Source: a virus
Direction: 5' to 3' (one strand)
DNA length: 20,066 nucleotides
IMG/VR virus record: IMGVR_UViG_3300042889_000018
Coordinates: 1-20,066 of that record
Position numbers and translations under genes: made by a program. Positions 8,580 to 16,574 of the stretch are shown piece by piece. Below the pieces are notes generated by a model that was given only the letters and a program-made list of their open reading frames with translations, had not been told where the DNA came from and did no database searches. Positions within the stretch are counted from its first letter, which is position 1, and the number at the start of each line of letters is the position of its first letter.

Positions 8580-11055
8580 AAAACCAACCATAAAAACTTT
8601 TGATAAATGTTTTCAAGAAATGAAAAGGTTATCAGGCAATTCTTTGTCTGATGAAAAAATCAATGAATTCCTAGATGAGATTAAAATTAAGATTAATGAA
8701 GATAAATTTAGAAGTGGTGAAGAACAAACTAAAAAAATATTAGAAAAAGAAATATATGATAATTTTGAATACCAACAAGCATTAAATAAAAAGAATTTAG
8801 CAGAACAAAACATTCGTGTTTTAGATAGGTATCAAAAAATAGTAGATGCTATTGAAACTTCTGGAGGAAAAATAGATCCAGTAAAAGGTGTTGAGGCTAT
8901 GTTAGTTGGAATACAAGAGTTTTCAAATATAACAAGAGATTCAATAGGTTCAAGACAAAAAGCAATATCAGAACGTGAAAGAACAAAATTATATAATGCA
9001 ATTAAAAACATATCAAAAAATAGTTGGGAAGATTTTAGTTCAGGAAAAATTGATTTAGAAATTAAAAAAGAAATGCTTGGCGTTAATACTGGAATTAAAG
9101 AAGCCAAAGCTATTGCTAGTGTTTTAAAAAATTCACAAGAAGAATTAAGATTAACATTAAATGATCTTGGAGCTAATATTCAAAAGTTAGATGATTGGAT
9201 AACAAGAACAGTTCACAATCCAGAAAAAATGGCTAACGCAAGTAAAAGTTCTAGACTTGTGGAAGAAAATAGAAATTCTTGGGTAGAATATATTAGAGAA
9301 AGATTAGATACAAAAAGAACATTTCCTGGAATAACAGATCCAATAAAAATTAATGAAATACTAAAAGATGTATATAATTCACTTTTATCTGGAGATCACC
9401 TTAAACATGGTGGAGCAATAAGTATTTATGGAACTAAAAATGTAGCTAATCGTTTAAATGCATCAAGAGTATTACACTTTAAAGATGCAGTTGCTAGACA
9501 TGAGTATGACATTACGTTTGGAGAACCTTCTTTAAAAGAAAGTGTTTTATCTGTTTTAGAAAATTCTGCTAGACATATTCCTTTAATTGAATTTTTAGGA
9601 ACTAACCCTGAAAATGGATTAGAAAAATTATTATCTTTATTAAGAAAAAAATACAAAGACACAAATCCACAATACATAAGAGATTTAAATGTTTCAAATT
9701 TTAGAAATCAACTTGCTGAATTAGATGGAAGTGTAAACTTAATAGGAAGCCAAACTTTAGCAAAGACTGGAATGGTTATAAGAGGATTTCAAAGAATTGG
9801 AAAACTTGGATTTACTCCAATTTCTTCAATTTCAGATTTAGCTTTTTATATGAGTGCTACAAATTTTCAAGGAAGAGGTTTGTTAACAGGAATTTTTGAA
9901 TCTTTAAATGCTCTATATAAAACACAAGATAAGCAAGCAATGGAAGTAATTGGTATTACAAATAACAGCTTAATAAATACTAATACAAATGCATATTCTC
10001 AAACTGATTCATTTGGAAAATTTGGTAAAATTGAAAATTCTTTTTTTAAATGGATTGGTTTAAACAGATGGGTTTCTAATTTAAAATCTTCAATGGCTCT
10101 TGGATTATCTCGTCATTATGGAATGTTAGCAGACACAGCGTTTGGATCTTTAAATGTTAGAGAAAGAAATCTTTTAAAACTTTATGGAATTGATGATGGT
10201 AAGTGGAATTTATTAAGATCAATAAAAACATTAGATGTTGAAAACAAAAGATATTTAACAGCAGAAGGTGTAAATGAATTATCTGATGAAATTATAAAAA
10301 AATATGTTGGAAAAAATATTAGTGAAAGAGAAATAAGAAATTTTAAAAGAGATTTAGAAATTACATGGAGAAATGTTTTAATAGATCAATCAATGAAAGC
10401 ATCACCAGAACCAGATGCTGCAGTTAGAGCTTTTATGAATCAAGGATTAGAAAAAGGTACAGCAGCTGGAGAAGGTATAAGATTTATTGGTCAGTTTAAA
10501 TCATTTGGTGTAACTATTTGGAAAAATATTATTCAAAGAGAATTAAAAGGATATGGTCCAGACGATACTAAATATGCTGAAGTAGCAGGATTAACAGCTT
10601 TGTTAGTAGCAGGTACAATCTCTGGATATATAGCTATGTCAATAAAGGATATGTTAAGAGGAAGATCTCCAAGAGATCCTACTAAAGGATCAACTATTTT
10701 AGAAGCTATAGCACAAAGTGGTAGTCTTAGTATTTATGGAGATTTTATACTTGGTCAAATACAAAATCAATATGGAAGTAATTTCTTTGAAACTCTTGCT
10801 GGACCAACAGCTTCTGACGCATCAAAAATTCTTGATTTAATTTTTAATCCAAAAGAACCAGAAAAAATGGGTAAAAAATTACTTGAGTTAGTAGAAGGTA
10901 ATGCACCAATAATAAATATGTGGTACACAAGGTGGGGTTATGATTATCTTATTGGTTATAATATTAAAGAATTTTTAGATCCAGGTTTCTTTGAAAGAAT
11001 GAAAACAAAGCATGAAGAGAATCGTGGTCAAACTTATTTTTTAAAACCTCTATAG
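8572..11055 (+). CDS. Internal virion protein D-like, C-terminal part / large ejection protein, 827 aa
   Basis: Begins at GTG with AAGGAG 5 bases upstream. Residues 1-215 are charged helices, with a block NIQKLDDWITRTVHNPEKMA near 200. A central part (about 400-480) contains VIRGFQRIGKLGFTPISSIS. The region from 505 to 660 has RHYGMLADTAFGSL, LLKLYGIDDGKWNLL and a SPEPDAAVRAFMNQG block before GEGIRFIGQFKSFGVTIWK. This order is typical of the C-terminal part of very large phage ejection or polyvalent-type proteins. One TM-like segment lies at about 668-690 (LTALLVAGTISGYIAM). By analogy with T7 gp16 it would move to the cell envelope and help pull in DNA. It is the last gene before the tail fibre, ending at TAG 11053-11055. 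No catalytic site is recognised. Confidence 0.7.
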   Translation: MAKKPTIKTFDKCFQEMKRLSGNSLSDEKINEFLDEIKIKINEDKFRSGEEQTKKILEKEIYDNFEYQQALNKKNLAEQNIRVLDRYQKIVDAIETSGGKIDPVKGVEAMLVGIQEFSNITRDSIGSRQKAISERERTKLYNAIKNISKNSWEDFSSGKIDLEIKKEMLGVNTGIKEAKAIASVLKNSQEELRLTLNDLGANIQKLDDWITRTVHNPEKMANASKSSRLVEENRNSWVEYIRERLDTKRTFPGITDPIKINEILKDVYNSLLSGDHLKHGGAISIYGTKNVANRLNASRVLHFKDAVARHEYDITFGEPSLKESVLSVLENSARHIPLIEFLGTNPENGLEKLLSLLRKKYKDTNPQYIRDLNVSNFRNQLAELDGSVNLIGSQTLAKTGMVIRGFQRIGKLGFTPISSISDLAFYMSATNFQGRGLLTGIFESLNALYKTQDKQAMEVIGITNNSLINTNTNAYSQTDSFGKFGKIENSFFKWIGLNRWVSNLKSSMALGLSRHYGMLADTAFGSLNVRERNLLKLYGIDDGKWNLLRSIKTLDVENKRYLTAEGVNELSDEIIKKYVGKNISEREIRNFKRDLEITWRNVLIDQSMKASPEPDAAVRAFMNQGLEKGTAAGEGIRFIGQFKSFGVTIWKNIIQRELKGYGPDDTKYAEVAGLTALLVAGTISGYIAMSIKDMLRGRSPRDPTKGSTILEAIAQSGSLSIYGDFILGQIQNQYGSNFFETLAGPTASDASKILDLIFNPKEPEKMGKKLLELVEGNAPIINMWYTRWGYDYLIGYNIKEFLDPGFFERMKTKHEENRGQTYFLKPL

Positions 11056-11057
11056 AC
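11046..11057 (+). promoter_or_regulatory. Candidate late phage promoter before the tail fibre (TATAG motif)
   Basis: AACCTCTATAGAC starts at 11046 with its TATAG core at 11051-11055. It matches AACCTATATAGAC at 17446-17458 at 12 of 13 positions. It sits 33 bases before the tail-fibre ATG, leaving room for a leader with AAAGGAA (11077-11083). The core resembles the CTATAG initiation region of T7-family promoters. It overlaps the TAG stop of the upstream gene, so part of the match may be chance. Confidence 0.35.
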
Positions 11058-11087
11058 ACAACCATTAAAATATAATAAAGGAACTTT

Positions 11088-14072
11088 ATGACAATATCTT
11101 CAACTACAGTTAGAAACAGTTATAGTGGTGATAACTCTACAACTACATTCTCATACACATTCAAGATATTCGCAGATTCAGATATTCAAGTCATCATTCG
11201 TTCTACTGATGGAACTGAAACAATCAAGACTATTACAACTCACTATACTGTAACAGGTGCTGGTGCATCAGGTGGTGGATCAGTTATATTCACATCAGGT
11301 AATATTCCAACATCAACTCAGACAGTTGTATTAAGACGTAACATTCCACAAACACAAGCAATAGATTATATCGCTAACGATCCATTCCCTGCTGAATCTC
11401 ATGAAGAAGGTTTAGACAGAGCAACAATGGCAATTCAACAGTTGCAAGAAGAAGTAACAAGATCTTTAAAATTATCTAAAACAAATACAATGACATCTAC
11501 AGAGTTTACTGTGGGTGCATCTGCTCGTGCTAATAAAATTCTAGCATTTGATACTAATGGTGAAATATCAGTTACACAAGAGCTTGGAACTAATAGAGGT
11601 TCATGGAGTTCTGGTGTTACTTTTAATGCTAGGGATATTGTAAAAGATTCATCTAACAATAACGTATATCTTTGTAACACAACTCACACATCTACAGGTT
11701 CTACTCCTATCAGTTCTAATACTGATGTAGCTAAATGGGATTTAATTGTTGATGCACAATCTGCTACAAACTCAGCTAATGCAGCTGCTAACTCTGCATC
11801 TAACAGTTCTAATTTTGCTAACAACTCATCTAACAGTGCCAATACATCTGCTAATCATTCTGCAAATAGTTCTAATTTTGCAAACAATGCTTCAAATTCT
11901 GCTAACACTGCATCAACTTATTTAGCTGATGTAAGTGCTAATGCTAATGCTTCTGCAAATTCTGCTAGCAATGCTTCTAACTTTGCTAATAATTCTAGTA
12001 ACAGTGCAAACTCAGCATCAAATCATTCTAGTAACTCAAGTAATTTTGCAAACAATTCTAGTAATAGTGCTAACACATCAGCTAACCACGCATCAAATTC
12101 TAGCAACTTTGCTAACAATAGTTCTAATAGTGCGAATGCTTCTAGTAATCATTCTGCCAATTCATCTAACTTTGCAAACAACAGTTCAAATCATGCGGCA
12201 AACAGTTCAAACTTTGCCAATGCTTCTAGCAATCATGCAAGTAATTCATCTAATCATTCTGCTAACTCTAGCAACTTCGCTAATACATCTAGCAATCATG
12301 CAGCTAACTCATCAAACTTTGCTAATAATTCTAGTAACTTTGCTAACACTGCTAGTAATGCAGCTAATGCGGCAAACAGTGCAAGAGATGCAGCTCTAGC
12401 TGCGGCTGATAACTTTGATGATGTTTATTTAGGTTCTAAAACTGCAGATCCAACTTTAGATAATGATGGTGATGCTTTAACAGCAGGAGATTTATATTAC
12501 AATTCAGTAGGTACTGTTTTAAAATATTACACAGGTTCTGCTTGGGTATCAATTACTTCAGGTGGTATTACAGATTTAGTACAAGACACAACTCCACAAC
12601 TTGGTGGTATGTTAGATGTCAATGGACAATCTATCGGTGATGGTACATTAGAATTAGTTAAATTTGCAGAAACAGCTAGTGCGGTTAATGAAATAACTGT
12701 AACAAATTCTGCTACAGGTACTGCACCAGAAATAGCAGCTACTGGAGATGATACAAATATTGATCTTAAACTTACTCCAAAAGGTACTGGTAAATTAAAT
12801 TTAGATGGAATTAAATTCCCTAATGCTGATGGTTCTGCTGGACAGGCATTAACAACTGATGGTTCTGGTGTATTATCTTTTAGTACAATTTCTGCAGATG
12901 GAACTGCTGATTGGGACACATCTGTTAAAACAACAGGATTTACTGCTACTGCTAATAAAGGATATTTCTGTAATACAACTTCTTCTGCATTTACAGTAAC
13001 ATTACCTGCAACTCCAAGTGCTGGAGATGAGGTTATAATTTTAGATTATGCAGGAACTTTTGATACAAATAAATTAACAATTAATCCAAATGGTAATAAA
13101 ATAGAAGGTTCAACAGATAATGTACTTTTAGGTGGTGAAAGAGAAGGTGCAAGATTAGTTTATATAGATTCAACACAAGGTTGGTTAGCTTATTCAGGAA
13201 TTAATGAAGGAACAGATGCTTTATCACCAACAAGCTACTCAATAGATTTTTTAGTAATAGGTGGTGGAGGAGGAGGAGGTGGACACTATTACGCAGGAGG
13301 TGGAGGTGCTGGAGGATATAGAACATCAACTCAAACAGCCACAATAGGAAATACAATTACAGTAACAGTTGGAGATGGTGGTGCTGCTCGTATAAATGTA
13401 CTTAATACAGCAGGTAATAGTGGTTCAAATTCTTCAATATCAGGTTCAGGATTAACAACAATTACTTCTGCTGGCGGAGGTGGAGGCGGAGGAGGTGGTG
13501 GAACACCAAATCAAATTGGTCTTGCAGGAGGTTCAGGAGGAGGTGCTTCTGGATATGATGATTCTGGTACACAAGGTGGTGCTGGAAATACTCCAAGCAC
13601 ATCACCATCACAAGGTAATAATGGTGGTGGAAATAGTGTTGTTGGACAATACGGAGCAGGAGGAGGAGGAGGAGCAGGTGCAGTTGGAGTAACAGCTACT
13701 GGTGATAGTGGGGCAGCTGGTGGAAATGGAACTGCTTCTTCAATAACAGGTTCTTCAGTAACTAGAGCTGGTGGGGGTGGAGGTGGATCTTATAGTGGCA
13801 GTGCTGGTCCAGGCGGAACTGGTGGTGGTGGAACTGGTGGTACTAGTAATCTTAATGGAACAAATGGAACTGCTAATACTGGAAGCGGTGGTGGTGGTGC
13901 TAGTGGTTATCTTTCAAATGCTTTTAATAGTGGAGCTGGTGGTAAAGGAGTTGTTATATTAAGTGTACCAACTGCTTTATATTCAAACACTTCAACAGGT
14001 TCGCCTACAGTTACAACATCTGGTAGTAATACAATTTTACAATTTAATGGAGATGGGAGTTATACAGTATAA
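11088..14072 (+). CDS. Tail fibre with T7-type anchor, heptad shaft and glycine-rich tip, 994 aa
   Basis: Residues 1-135 match the T7 tail-fibre N-terminal domain: a TTVRNSYSGDNSTTTFSYTF start, YTVTGAG, VVLRRNIPQTQAIDYI and a following helix EEGLDRATMAIQQLQEEVTR. This domain binds the tail. Residues 239-420 are 26 uninterrupted heptads based on NSSNFAN, probably a trimeric shaft. About 448-485 holds DPTLDNDGDALTAGDLYYN, a small domain common in marine phage fibres. About 500-715 is Thr/Gly-rich beta structure, including TVTLPATPSAGDEVIILD. Residues 725-954 are extremely glycine-rich, like polyglycine-sandwich adhesins that recognise host receptors. Ribosome site AAAGGAA lies just upstream. 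It overlaps the next gene by one base (TAATG). Receptor and host range cannot be read from sequence. Confidence 0.88.
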   Translation: MTISSTTVRNSYSGDNSTTTFSYTFKIFADSDIQVIIRSTDGTETIKTITTHYTVTGAGASGGGSVIFTSGNIPTSTQTVVLRRNIPQTQAIDYIANDPFPAESHEEGLDRATMAIQQLQEEVTRSLKLSKTNTMTSTEFTVGASARANKILAFDTNGEISVTQELGTNRGSWSSGVTFNARDIVKDSSNNNVYLCNTTHTSTGSTPISSNTDVAKWDLIVDAQSATNSANAAANSASNSSNFANNSSNSANTSANHSANSSNFANNASNSANTASTYLADVSANANASANSASNASNFANNSSNSANSASNHSSNSSNFANNSSNSANTSANHASNSSNFANNSSNSANASSNHSANSSNFANNSSNHAANSSNFANASSNHASNSSNHSANSSNFANTSSNHAANSSNFANNSSNFANTASNAANAANSARDAALAAADNFDDVYLGSKTADPTLDNDGDALTAGDLYYNSVGTVLKYYTGSAWVSITSGGITDLVQDTTPQLGGMLDVNGQSIGDGTLELVKFAETASAVNEITVTNSATGTAPEIAATGDDTNIDLKLTPKGTGKLNLDGIKFPNADGSAGQALTTDGSGVLSFSTISADGTADWDTSVKTTGFTATANKGYFCNTTSSAFTVTLPATPSAGDEVIILDYAGTFDTNKLTINPNGNKIEGSTDNVLLGGEREGARLVYIDSTQGWLAYSGINEGTDALSPTSYSIDFLVIGGGGGGGGHYYAGGGGAGGYRTSTQTATIGNTITVTVGDGGAARINVLNTAGNSGSNSSISGSGLTTITSAGGGGGGGGGGTPNQIGLAGGSGGGASGYDDSGTQGGAGNTPSTSPSQGNNGGGNSVVGQYGAGGGGGAGAVGVTATGDSGAAGGNGTASSITGSSVTRAGGGGGGSYSGSAGPGGTGGGGTGGTSNLNGTNGTANTGSGGGGASGYLSNAFNSGAGGKGVVILSVPTALYSNTSTGSPTVTTSGSNTILQFNGDGSYTV
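11802..12347 (+). repeat. 26 in-frame heptad repeats of the tail-fibre shaft
   Basis: 546 bases encode exactly 26 seven-residue units (fibre residues 239-420) without any insertion or deletion. Nine units are exactly NSSNFAN, and others are variants such as NSSNSAN and TSANHSA. Several copies follow a 21-residue order of three heptads (NSSNFAN, NSSNSAN, then xSxNHxx). At DNA level the nine identical units are all different: Ser uses TCT, TCA, AGT and AGC, and Asn and Ala third positions vary. It is therefore a protein repeat, not a recent DNA repeat. Confidence 0.9.
13260..13950 (+). repeat. Glycine-rich low-complexity region of the tail fibre
   Basis: Runs of GGT/GGA codons encode blocks of up to ten glycines (fibre residues 725-954) separated by short Ala/Ser/Asn/Thr segments. 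The DNA contains GGA/GGT triplet tracts near 13260-13282, 13474-13502 and 13660-13676, which could expand or shrink in steps of three without frameshift. By comparison with glycine-rich phage adhesins, these runs may pack as polyglycine-II helices carrying variable receptor loops. Confidence 0.8.
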
Positions 14073-14482
14073 TGGCTAGTTTTGCTAAAATAGGATTAAA
14101 CAATAAAGTTATAGCAGTTCATTCTGTTGTTAATGAAGTGTTACATGACAGTAATGGAATTGAAAGAGAAGATATTGGTGTAGATTTTTTAACTAAACTA
14201 CATGGCTGGGCTATTTGGAAACAAACATCTTATAATACTAATGGTGGAGTTCATAATAATAATGGAACACCTTTAAGAAAAAATCATGCAGGAATAGGTT
14301 ATACTTATGACGAAACAAGAGATGCTTTCATTCCACCTAAACCTTTTAATTCTTGGATATTAAACGAAAATACTTGTTTATGGGAATCTCCAATACCAAA
14401 ACCAAATAGAGATGGTTTAGAAATAAACCAATATTGGAATTGGAACGAAACTAATCAATCTTGGGATTTGACAACTATATAG
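14072..14482 (+). CDS. Fibre-associated structural protein, marine-phage type, 136 aa
   Basis: The 136-aa protein starts in the TAATG at the end of the fibre gene, so the two are probably made together. It begins MASFAKIGLNNKVIAVHSV and contains WKQTSYNTNGG, GTPLRKNHAGIGYTYD and FIPPKPFNSWILNE, ending with a Trp-rich segment (YWNWNETNQSW). I know this conserved pattern from small proteins next to tail-fibre genes of marine cyanophages and related phages, where it is usually annotated as hypothetical or structural. The many Trp and Tyr residues and no membrane segment suggest a compact beta protein, perhaps capping or decorating a fibre. The function is not established. Confidence 0.72.
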   Translation: MASFAKIGLNNKVIAVHSVVNEVLHDSNGIEREDIGVDFLTKLHGWAIWKQTSYNTNGGVHNNNGTPLRKNHAGIGYTYDETRDAFIPPKPFNSWILNENTCLWESPIPKPNRDGLEINQYWNWNETNQSWDLTTI

Positions 14483-14484
14483 CC
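14472..14484 (+). promoter_or_regulatory. Candidate late phage promoter before the accessory cassette (TATAG motif)
   Basis: CAACTATATAGCC is similar to the motif at 17446-17458 (10 of 13 positions), with the TATAG core at 14478-14482, 27 bases before the sulfotransferase ATG. It overlaps the TAG stop of the 136-aa gene. Alone it is weak; its value comes from recurring at gaps between gene blocks. Confidence 0.28.
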
Positions 14485-14508
14485 ATTTAGTATATTACCT
14501 TCAAAACA

Positions 14509-15246
14509 ATGAGGGAATATTATTTTTTGTGTAGCTTACCAAGAGCTGGGAACACGCTATTAGGTTCTATATTAAATCAATCTAAAGATATTAGATTAAC
14601 AGCTAATTCAATATTACCTGAGATAATTTATCAATTACATTTAATTAAAAAAGATCAATTATTTACAAATTTTCCAGATCATAAATCTTATAACAATATT
14701 GTTAATAATGTATTTAATAATTATTACCAAGAATGGAATGTAAATAATATTATTACTAGAGGAACATGGGGAACTCCTACAAATTTACAATTATTAAAAT
14801 CAATAATTAAGAAACCTAAATTTATTATTCTTTATAGACCAGTATTAGAATGTCTTGCATCATTTATAAAAATTGAAAAACCAATAGATGTTGAATTAAG
14901 ATGCAATCAACTTTTAAACAAACAAGATGTTATTGGCAAATCATTATGGAGTATAAAGAACATTATCCAAAACAAAGAAGATCATATTATTATTAATTAT
15001 AATGATTTAGTAAACAATACGAATGACACTCTTAAAAAAATATTTAATTACTTAGAAGTTGAATTTGAAAATATAGATATAAACAATATTAAACAATTTT
15101 CTACAAATAATATATCTTATGATGATAATGTATTGCCATTTGATTTGCACACTATAAGAACAAACAAAATAGAATTTAATAAATATAATATTAAAGACTA
15201 TTTACCACTCAACATAATAAAACAATACTCTAACTTAGATATATGA
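14509..15246 (+). CDS. Sulfotransferase-like protein, 245 aa
   Basis: The N-terminus (residues 5-16) reads YFLCSLPRAGNT, which matches the 5'-phosphosulfate-binding loop of PAPS-dependent sulfotransferases. Residues 107-119 (ILYRPVLECLASF) fit the 3'-phosphate site (R-P-x..S helix), and YNDLV at 164-168 is a usual later motif. Such enzymes move a sulfonate group from PAPS to a sugar, lipid, protein or small-molecule hydroxyl or amine. No signal peptide or TM segment, so probably cytoplasmic. A 26-base gap precedes it, with no clear Shine-Dalgarno. Its 3' end overlaps the kinase by 4 bases (ATGA). The base composition is even more AT-rich and Asn-rich than the structural genes, which suggests a separately acquired cassette. 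The acceptor is unknown. Confidence 0.75.
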   Translation: MREYYFLCSLPRAGNTLLGSILNQSKDIRLTANSILPEIIYQLHLIKKDQLFTNFPDHKSYNNIVNNVFNNYYQEWNVNNIITRGTWGTPTNLQLLKSIIKKPKFIILYRPVLECLASFIKIEKPIDVELRCNQLLNKQDVIGKSLWSIKNIIQNKEDHIIINYNDLVNNTNDTLKKIFNYLEVEFENIDINNIKQFSTNNISYDDNVLPFDLHTIRTNKIEFNKYNIKDYLPLNIIKQYSNLDI

Positions 15247-15632
15247 AAATATTAATATTTGGATTACCAGGATCTGGCAAAACTACATTTGCTAAAAAAT
15301 TAGTAGAAGGTAAAAAAATACCTCATTTTAATGCTGATGAAATTAGAAAGCTATTTGAAGATTGGGATTTTACAGATACTGGTAGAAGAAGACAAGCAAA
15401 CAGAATGATGACAATGTGTGATCTTGCAGTTAATCATGTAGTTGTAGATTTTGTTTGTCCCTTTGAATCCTATAGATCTTTCTACGATATGAAGATTTGG
15501 ATGAATACTATTGATAAAGGAAGATTTGAAGATACCAATAAAGTATTTGAGAAACCTAAAAAAGTAAATTTTGAAATAAATAATTTTAATTATAACAACA
15601 TAATAAAGGAGATACATGATAGACTACAATAA
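15243..15632 (+). CDS. APS-kinase-like (CysC-type) P-loop kinase, short form, 129 aa
   Basis: A Walker A loop GLPGSGKTT is at residues 7-15. It is followed by a CysC-like series: FNADEIRK (29-36, in place of the DGDxxR of APS kinase), DFTDTGRRRQANRM (42-55) and DFVCPFESYRSF (69-80, similar to the xxISPFRxxR segment). Residues 86-104 (WMNTIDKGRFEDTNKVFEK) resemble the C-terminal part of marine-phage adenylylsulfate-kinase-like proteins. APS kinase phosphorylates APS to PAPS, the donor for the upstream sulfotransferase, and the ATGA overlap with that gene suits a common pathway. At 129 aa it is much shorter than standard CysC (about 170-200 aa), so the substrate could differ. The gene overlaps the nucleotidyltransferase by 17 bases. 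Confidence 0.66.
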   Translation: MKILIFGLPGSGKTTFAKKLVEGKKIPHFNADEIRKLFEDWDFTDTGRRRQANRMMTMCDLAVNHVVVDFVCPFESYRSFYDMKIWMNTIDKGRFEDTNKVFEKPKKVNFEINNFNYNNIIKEIHDRLQ

Positions 15633-15960
15633 ACCGACAGCACAGATGTTAGGAAGGTGGCAACCATTTCATGCTGGTCATCTAGCTTTGTTTAAAAAGA
15701 TATTAGAAAAAACTGGTCAAGTTATTATTATGGTTAGAGATACACCTAGAGATGAGAGTAATCCTTTTGATTTTAATGATGTTAAAGAAAGAATTGAAAA
15801 AGCATTAATTGATTATAAAGATAAATTTGAAGTTATAAGAGTACCTAACATTACTAATATTTGTTATGGTAGAGGAGTTGGTTATAAGATTGAAGAAATT
15901 GTTTTACCAAAAGAAATACAAGAAATATCAGCAACTAAAATAAGAGAAAATTTAAAATGA
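15616..15960 (+). CDS. Small HxGH nucleotidyltransferase, 114 aa
   Basis: The protein has GRWQPFHAGH at residues 13-22, the HxGH motif of the cytidylyltransferase/adenylyltransferase fold, and the matching C-terminal ISATKIR (104-110), equivalent to the ISSTxxR signature. Between them are IMVRDTPRDE and PNITNICYGRGVGYKIEEI. These enzymes join a nucleotide to a phosphate or similar group with release of pyrophosphate. True ATP sulfurylases share this fold but are about 400 aa, so an APS-forming role here is a hypothesis from its kinase and sulfotransferase neighbours; NMN- or pantetheine-phosphate-type or sugar substrates are alternatives. A good ribosome site, AAAGGAGA (15605-15612), lies inside the kinase gene. 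Its end overlaps the oxygenase by 4 bases. Confidence 0.72.
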   Translation: MIDYNKPTAQMLGRWQPFHAGHLALFKKILEKTGQVIIMVRDTPRDESNPFDFNDVKERIEKALIDYKDKFEVIRVPNITNICYGRGVGYKIEEIVLPKEIQEISATKIRENLK

Positions 15961-16574
15961 TTGAATCTAATATCAATGGTATATTCCCAACTCCTATTTA
16001 CATATCTAAACTAGATAGAAAATTAACACCATTAGAATTAAAGTTTGTAGATAAGAATAAAAAAGATTTCTATAAAAATGATGGCAACATTACATCAAAC
16101 AATAATTATATTCTTAATGAAAAGCCTTTTGCTAATATTAAAAAAGAATTAGATTTAAGAGTGCAAGATTATTTTGATAAAGTTATTTCTCCAGCTAATA
16201 ATATTACACCTTATATTACTCAGTCTTGGTTAAACTACACTGAAACAAATCAATATCATCATAAACATGCACATCCAAATTCATTAGTATCAGGAGTGTT
16301 TTATATTAACTGCCATGAAGAACATGATAAGATTAAATTCTTTAATGACAGATACCAAACAATTAAACTAGAAATCAAAGATTGGAATATTTGGAACTCA
16401 GAATCTTGGTGGTTTTCTGTTAAGACTGGAGATATAATACTATTTCCTTCTTCATTGACGCACATGGTAGAAACTAAGCAAGGAGATAACACTAGAATTA
16501 GTTTAGCTTTTAATGTCTTTATAAAAGGAACAGTTGGTAAAGTTAAAGAATTAACTGAACTCCATTTATCTTAA
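15957..16574 (+). CDS. 2OG-Fe(II) oxygenase-like protein, 205 aa
   Basis: The core fits the 2OG-Fe(II) oxygenase family found often in marine phages. Residues 98-117 hold NQYHHKHAHPNSLVSGVFYI, with candidate iron ligands H104/H106. Residues 159-171 (DIILFPSSLTHMV) give the distal ligand H169, and R180 in NTRISLAFN would bind the 2-oxoglutarate carboxylate. These are the typical distances of the family. Such enzymes hydroxylate amino acids, sugars, lipids or bases. The N-terminus IFPTPIYISKL is also typical. It is linked to the nucleotidyltransferase by an ATGA overlap and is directly followed by the glycosyltransferase, so the five genes probably form one transcription unit. Substrate unknown. 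Confidence 0.8.
   Translation: MIESNINGIFPTPIYISKLDRKLTPLELKFVDKNKKDFYKNDGNITSNNNYILNEKPFANIKKELDLRVQDYFDKVISPANNITPYITQSWLNYTETNQYHHKHAHPNSLVSGVFYINCHEEHDKIKFFNDRYQTIKLEIKDWNIWNSESWWFSVKTGDIILFPSSLTHMVETKQGDNTRISLAFNVFIKGTVGKVKELTELHLS

Noticed and set aside
8561-8590. Programmed frameshift joining the 425-aa and 827-aa proteins at the A-rich stretch AAAAAAC
   Set aside because: The upstream frame already stops at TAA 8577-8579, before or at the slippery bases, and the downstream gene has AAGGAG plus GTG, so separate initiation explains it better.
11071-11076. Perfect TATAAT before the tail-fibre gene as a sigma70 -10 box
   Set aside because: No acceptable -35 hexamer lies 16-18 bases upstream, and TATAAT is frequent by chance in such AT-rich DNA. 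The TATAG motif upstream is a better candidate.
11802-12347. CRISPR-like or tandem DNA repeat array
   Set aside because: Units are 21 bases, contiguous without spacers, in frame, and differ in nucleotide sequence while the protein repeats, so this is a protein repeat.
11935-12399. Long + strand ORF in another frame inside the heptad region (Leu/Ile/Thr-rich)
   Set aside because: It arises because the repeated Asn/Ser/Ala codons read as Leu/Ile/Thr codons when shifted. It has no ribosome site and lies wholly inside the well-supported tail-fibre gene.
12527-12919. 130-codon ORF on the minus strand inside the tail fibre
   Set aside because: It is an antisense shadow of a Thr/Gly/Ala-rich coding region; no recognisable protein, no start signal, and all real genes are on the + strand.
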